NCBI GenBank assembly: GCA_016872225.1
Contig: VHAW01000063.1
Coordinates: 1 to 9,554, forward strand
Reading direction: 5' to 3'
DNA: 9,554 nucleotides
From: Sphingomonadales bacterium
Lineage (GTDB): Bacteria > Bacteroidota > Bacteroidia > UBA7662
The notes under the pieces were generated by a model. The model saw nothing but the letters and a program-made list of their open reading frames with translations, ran no database searches and was not told the origin of the DNA. This document shows positions 7,561 through 9,554 of this stretch, piece after piece (positions within the stretch are counted from its first letter, which is position 1; each line of letters begins with the position of its first letter). The position numbers were made by a program, and so were the translations under genes.

Positions 7561-7572
7561 TTAACCGGTTAA
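7561..7572. repeat. Perfect 12-base palindrome TTAACCGGTTAA
   Basis: TTAACCGGTTAA equals its own reverse complement over all 12 bases. It sits in the 87-base divergent gap between the start of yifB/comM and tRNA-Val, 33 bases before the tRNA and roughly where a -33 element for the tRNA promoter would be. A dimeric regulator site is possible, but the symmetry stops at the 12 bases and nothing else identifies a binder. Confidence 0.4.
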
Positions 7573-7589
7573 ATCCCCCTGTTGCAACG

Positions 7590-7597
7590 TATTTTTA
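7590..7597 (+). promoter_or_regulatory. Possible -7 box for tRNA-Val
   Basis: TATTTTTA matches TAnnTTTG except for its last base and ends 8 bases before the tRNA, a sensible place for a promoter. No TTG is found at the expected distance upstream (the palindrome lies there instead), so this rests on position and one box only. Confidence 0.25.
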
Positions 7598-7605
7598 CAA
7601 TCCTC

Positions 7606-7680
7606 GGGTGATTAGCTCAGCTGGTTTAGAGCACTGCCTTGACAGGGCAGGGGTCACAGGTTCGAATCCTGTATCACCCA
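7606..7680 (+). tRNA. tRNA-Val (anticodon GAC)
   Basis: A full 75-base cloverleaf folds by eye. Acceptor GGGTGAT (7606-7612) pairs with ATCACCC (7673-7679), discriminator A at 7680. D-stem GCTC (7615-7618) pairs with GAGC (7629-7632). Anticodon stem CTGCC (7634-7638) pairs with GGCAG (7646-7650) around loop TTGACAG, giving anticodon GAC at 7641-7643, which reads GUC and GUU valine codons. T-stem ACAGG (7656-7660) pairs with CCTGT (7668-7672) around TTCGAAT. CCA is not encoded directly after the discriminator, so it must be added enzymatically. trhO begins 27 bases downstream on the same strand. Confidence 0.96.
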
Positions 7681-7707
7681 CCCAAGACCCTCCCTTCCAT
7701 CGCACCT

Positions 7708-8730
7708 ATGGTCGCCTTGCACAATCCGGTAAACCGCGAGCTCCTTCGCAAACAACTGATGGAGGAAACCTTTCACCGGGTCACCCTTTCTTTTTACCGG
7801 TATGTCCGTATTGCAGACCCCCAAACTTTTCGCGATCAGCTCTACCGAGAATGGCATGCCTTGAAGTGCTTTGGCCGAATCTACTTGGCCCAGGAGGGCA
7901 TCAACGCCCAAATGTCCGTTCCGGAACATGTTATGGATGCCTTTCGCGAAAACCTTGAGCAAAACGACGCCCTTCGTGGCGTTCCCCTCAAGATCGCGGT
8001 CGAAGACGACGGAAAGTCTTTTTACAAATTGACCCTCAAAATCCGGTCCAAAATCGTAGCCGACGGCATCGACGACCCGGCCTTTGACTCATCCCAAGTA
8101 GGACGCCACCTCAATGCGGCTGAATTCAACGCCGCCATGGAAGAACCTGGCACCCTGGTGGTGGATATGCGCAATCATTATGAAAGCAAAATAGGCCATT
8201 TCGAGGGCGCCCTCCTTCCGGATGTGGACACCTTTCGCGAGGAATTGGAGCAAGTTCCCCGCCTTTTGGCCGGACAAGAAGACCGCAAAATCCTTCTCTA
8301 TTGTACAGGAGGTATTCGCTGCGAAAAAGCCTCTGCCTGGCTCAAGTACCAGGGTTTCACCAATGTCCATCAACTCCACGGCGGAATTATTGATTACGCT
8401 CGCCAAATTCGCGAACAAGGTCTCCCGAACAAATTCAAAGGGCGCAATTTTGTCTTTGATGAACGAATGGGAGAGCGAATCGGCGAAGATGTGTTAGGAA
8501 AATGCGATCTATGCGGTGAACCCTGCGATCATTACACCAACTGCGCCCGCAAAGCCTGTCACCAACTTTTTATCCAATGCCCCGCCTGCAGCGAACGCCT
8601 CCAGGGCTGCTGCGGTCCCAAGTGCCAAAACCTTCTTGATCATGCCCCTAGCGACGAGGTAGCCATACCAAGCAACCCGCATCTTGGCAAATACACCAAG
8701 GGGCGGTTAAATCCCAATCTTCAAAAATGA
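7708..8730 (+). CDS. trhO: tRNA uridine(34) hydroxylase TrhO (rhodanese family)
   Basis: TrhO (YceA in E. coli, UPF0176) uses oxygen to hydroxylate the wobble uridine U34 of certain tRNAs to 5-hydroxyuridine, the precursor of cmo5U-type modifications that widen codon reading. The 340 residues have the family layout: N-terminal acylphosphatase-like domain (about 24-115, with RVTLSFYRY and GRIYLAQEGINAQMSVP), a rhodanese domain (about 135-235) with catalytic loop CTGGIRCEKAS and active Cys199, and a C-terminal cysteine-rich segment (Cys266, 269, 273, 279, 284, 291, 294, 301, 302, 306) that probably binds metal. The ATG at 7708 is chosen because the frame continues upstream only into the tRNA. 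It lies 27 bases after tRNA-Val(GAC), so the two may share a transcript. That tRNA has G34, so it is not itself a substrate. Confidence 0.92.
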   Translation: MVALHNPVNRELLRKQLMEETFHRVTLSFYRYVRIADPQTFRDQLYREWHALKCFGRIYLAQEGINAQMSVPEHVMDAFRENLEQNDALRGVPLKIAVEDDGKSFYKLTLKIRSKIVADGIDDPAFDSSQVGRHLNAAEFNAAMEEPGTLVVDMRNHYESKIGHFEGALLPDVDTFREELEQVPRLLAGQEDRKILLYCTGGIRCEKASAWLKYQGFTNVHQLHGGIIDYARQIREQGLPNKFKGRNFVFDERMGERIGEDVLGKCDLCGEPCDHYTNCARKACHQLFIQCPACSERLQGCCGPKCQNLLDHAPSDEVAIPSNPHLGKYTKGRLNPNLQK

Positions 8731-9034
8731 CATTATATATATCTTGGTCTTCTTTTAGAAGATAATTTTCATGGCCCAACATGTTCAGCAACAATTGAAT
8801 TAGAAGATAGAGGCTATGTTAAGTATAATTTTGGTGATGTGTTAGTTAAGTATCCTACCAATGTTAGTCTGAAAAGAGATACTTTGCTTTTTAGAAGCAA
8901 ATGGTTACTATGTAGCGCCTTTAGTGTGGGATTTTTGTTGCAAAAATTCAGATGAAATTCTACTTGATTTTATTCTTTGTAAAGAAGAAAAAGATATAAC
9001 CAATGAATTTGAACGCATGTTAGAGCAAACTTGA
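8727..9034 (+). pseudogene. Frameshifted small gene, unknown family
   Basis: No intact reading frame spans this AT-rich stretch, but two frames join into one protein-like sequence. The frame from 8731 reads YIYLGLLLEDNFHGPTCSAT and continues to NVSLKRD, then runs to a TGA at 8953. The frame one base on reads LEANGYYVAPLVWDF and continues to ITNEFERMLEQT, stopping at 9032-9034. Dropping one T from the T5 run at 8888-8892 joins them as RDTLLLEANGYYV. The first part has no start codon of its own. Restoring one TA in the repeat at 8734-8742 would link it to the ATG at 8727, which overlaps the trhO stop as ATGA. The rebuilt product is 102 residues, acidic and soluble-looking. I do not recognise the family. 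Base composition differs clearly from trhO, suggesting transferred or decaying DNA. A sequencing error is an alternative for either lesion. Confidence 0.5.
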
Positions 9035-9076
9035 ATCAAAATTGTCTAATGGTTAAATAATTTAAAATAAATAATA
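9035..9076. other. AT-rich leader, nothing definite
   Basis: This 42-base gap between the broken gene and the propeller gene is nearly all A and T. It contains TTG at 9042-9044 and a TAATTTAA run at 9058-9065 that loosely resembles a promoter, but the spacing (13 bases) and the box are poor. I see no terminator hairpin here. Confidence 0.4.
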
Positions 9077-9554
9077 ATGAAATTGAAAAAATTACTCTTC
9101 ATTGCAGTTGCAGCAATAGATTTGACAACTTTCACAAAGGCACAACCCCAGCCTTTTAACTGGGCGTACGGATATGGGGGAACAAACCCGTCCAACCGTG
9201 ATTTTGCACATGGAGTAAGTACGGATTCGAGCGGCAATACATATATCTGTGGGCAGTTTCAGGGGTCTATGATTGTTCAGAGCTTTGCCGCCAACAGTAG
9301 CTTATACCGTGAACCGTTTGTTACAAAGTTTGACGCCAGTGGTGCTTGCTTATGGCTCCTTCAAGGATACGGTCAAGGAAGTTCAACTTTGCCCGACCTC
9401 GCCACTTCCATAGCCACTGATGCCAGTGGAAATTCTTATATAACCGGGATGATTGGCGGCCCATACCTTATACTGGGCACAGATACAGTTTATTCATGCA
9501 ATAGCGGAGCCGATTTTTTTGTTGCGAAAGTTTCAAGGGCAGGAAATTTGGTGT
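9077..9554 (+). CDS. Secreted SBBP-repeat beta-propeller protein (partial)
   Basis: The gene starts at ATG 9077 and is cut by the window end after 159 codons. The N-terminus is a signal peptide: MKLKK, a hydrophobic run LLFIAVAAI with an unusual Asp15, and a likely cleavage site after TKA near residue 22. Two SBBP-type repeats follow. The first has GVSTDSSGNTYICGQFQG (47-63) and FVTKFDASGACLWL (81-94). The second has ATSIATDASGNSYITGM (109-125) and DFFVAKVSRAGNLV (146-159). Such Bacteroidota proteins are usually large, exported and often end in a T9SS sorting domain, but that end lies outside the window, so secretion by the T9SS is an inference. It follows the AT-rich broken gene and may be part of an accessory region. 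No catalytic motif is visible; a surface or adhesion role would be a guess. Confidence 0.8.
   Translation, partial: MKLKKLLFIAVAAIDLTTFTKAQPQPFNWAYGYGGTNPSNRDFAHGVSTDSSGNTYICGQFQGSMIVQSFAANSSLYREPFVTKFDASGACLWLLQGYGQGSSTLPDLATSIATDASGNSYITGMIGGPYLILGTDTVYSCNSGADFFVAKVSRAGNLV

Noticed and set aside
7639..7707. Upstream extension of trhO starting inside the tRNA
   Set aside because: A start within the tRNA anticodon loop is implausible, and family similarity begins after the ATG at 7708.
7524..7958. 144-codon open frame running through the tRNA and into trhO
   Set aside because: It crosses a complete tRNA and overlaps the trhO N-terminus in another frame; no protein-like features.
8748..8762. 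TCTTCT-TTT-AGAAGA hairpin as a trhO terminator
   Set aside because: The stem is AT-rich and 6 pairs long, with only a short following T run, and it lies in what reads as coding sequence of the broken gene.
7661..9554. Integrated element using the tRNA-Val 3' end as attachment site
   Set aside because: I found no second copy of the tRNA 3' end downstream in the window and no integrase; trhO intervenes intact.

Overview
This window looks like an ordinary chromosomal stretch from a member of the Bacteroidota. Four things point there: a PorZ-like component of the type IX secretion system (T9SS), the long (640-residue) Bacteroidota-type PurF, a DUF5606 protein, and a candidate promoter with the TAnnTTTG box of this phylum. 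Most genes are near 50% GC. The genus cannot be named from sequence alone.

Layout. (1) Positions 25-3105, minus strand: porZ then recO, 12 bases apart, a likely operon. (2) A 113-base divergent intergenic region with candidate promoters both ways. (3) 3219-5141, plus: the PurF-like amidophosphoribosyltransferase. (4) 5142-5265: a gap with a near-identical 15-base direct repeat 41 bases apart, just upstream of a small HTH/coiled-coil gene (5266-5613). A DUF5606 gene (5619-6050) follows after 5 bases. (5) 5983-7518, minus: a YifB/ComM-family AAA+ ATPase whose end overlaps the DUF5606 end by 68 bases tail to tail. (6) 7519-7605: a divergent gap with a perfect 12-base palindrome. (7) 7606-7680: tRNA-Val(GAC), then 27 bases later trhO (7708-8730), a tRNA U34 hydroxylase. 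(8) 8731-9076: an AT-rich stretch (about 30% GC by hand count over 8761-9060) holding a frameshifted small gene. (9) 9077 to the window end: the start of a secreted SBBP beta-propeller protein.

The genes do not form one pathway. They are core functions: cell-surface secretion (PorZ), DNA repair (RecO), purine synthesis (PurF), recombination or competence (YifB/ComM), and tRNA supply and modification (tRNA-Val, TrhO). Two poorly characterised genes sit in the middle. I see no CRISPR array, insertion sequence, or clear defence or biosynthetic system. The spots most worth a second look are the HTH-DUF5606 pair with its repeated upstream element, the tail-to-tail overlap with yifB/comM, the unusual active-site loop of PurF, and the broken small gene after trhO, whose two lesions both fall in simple repeats.
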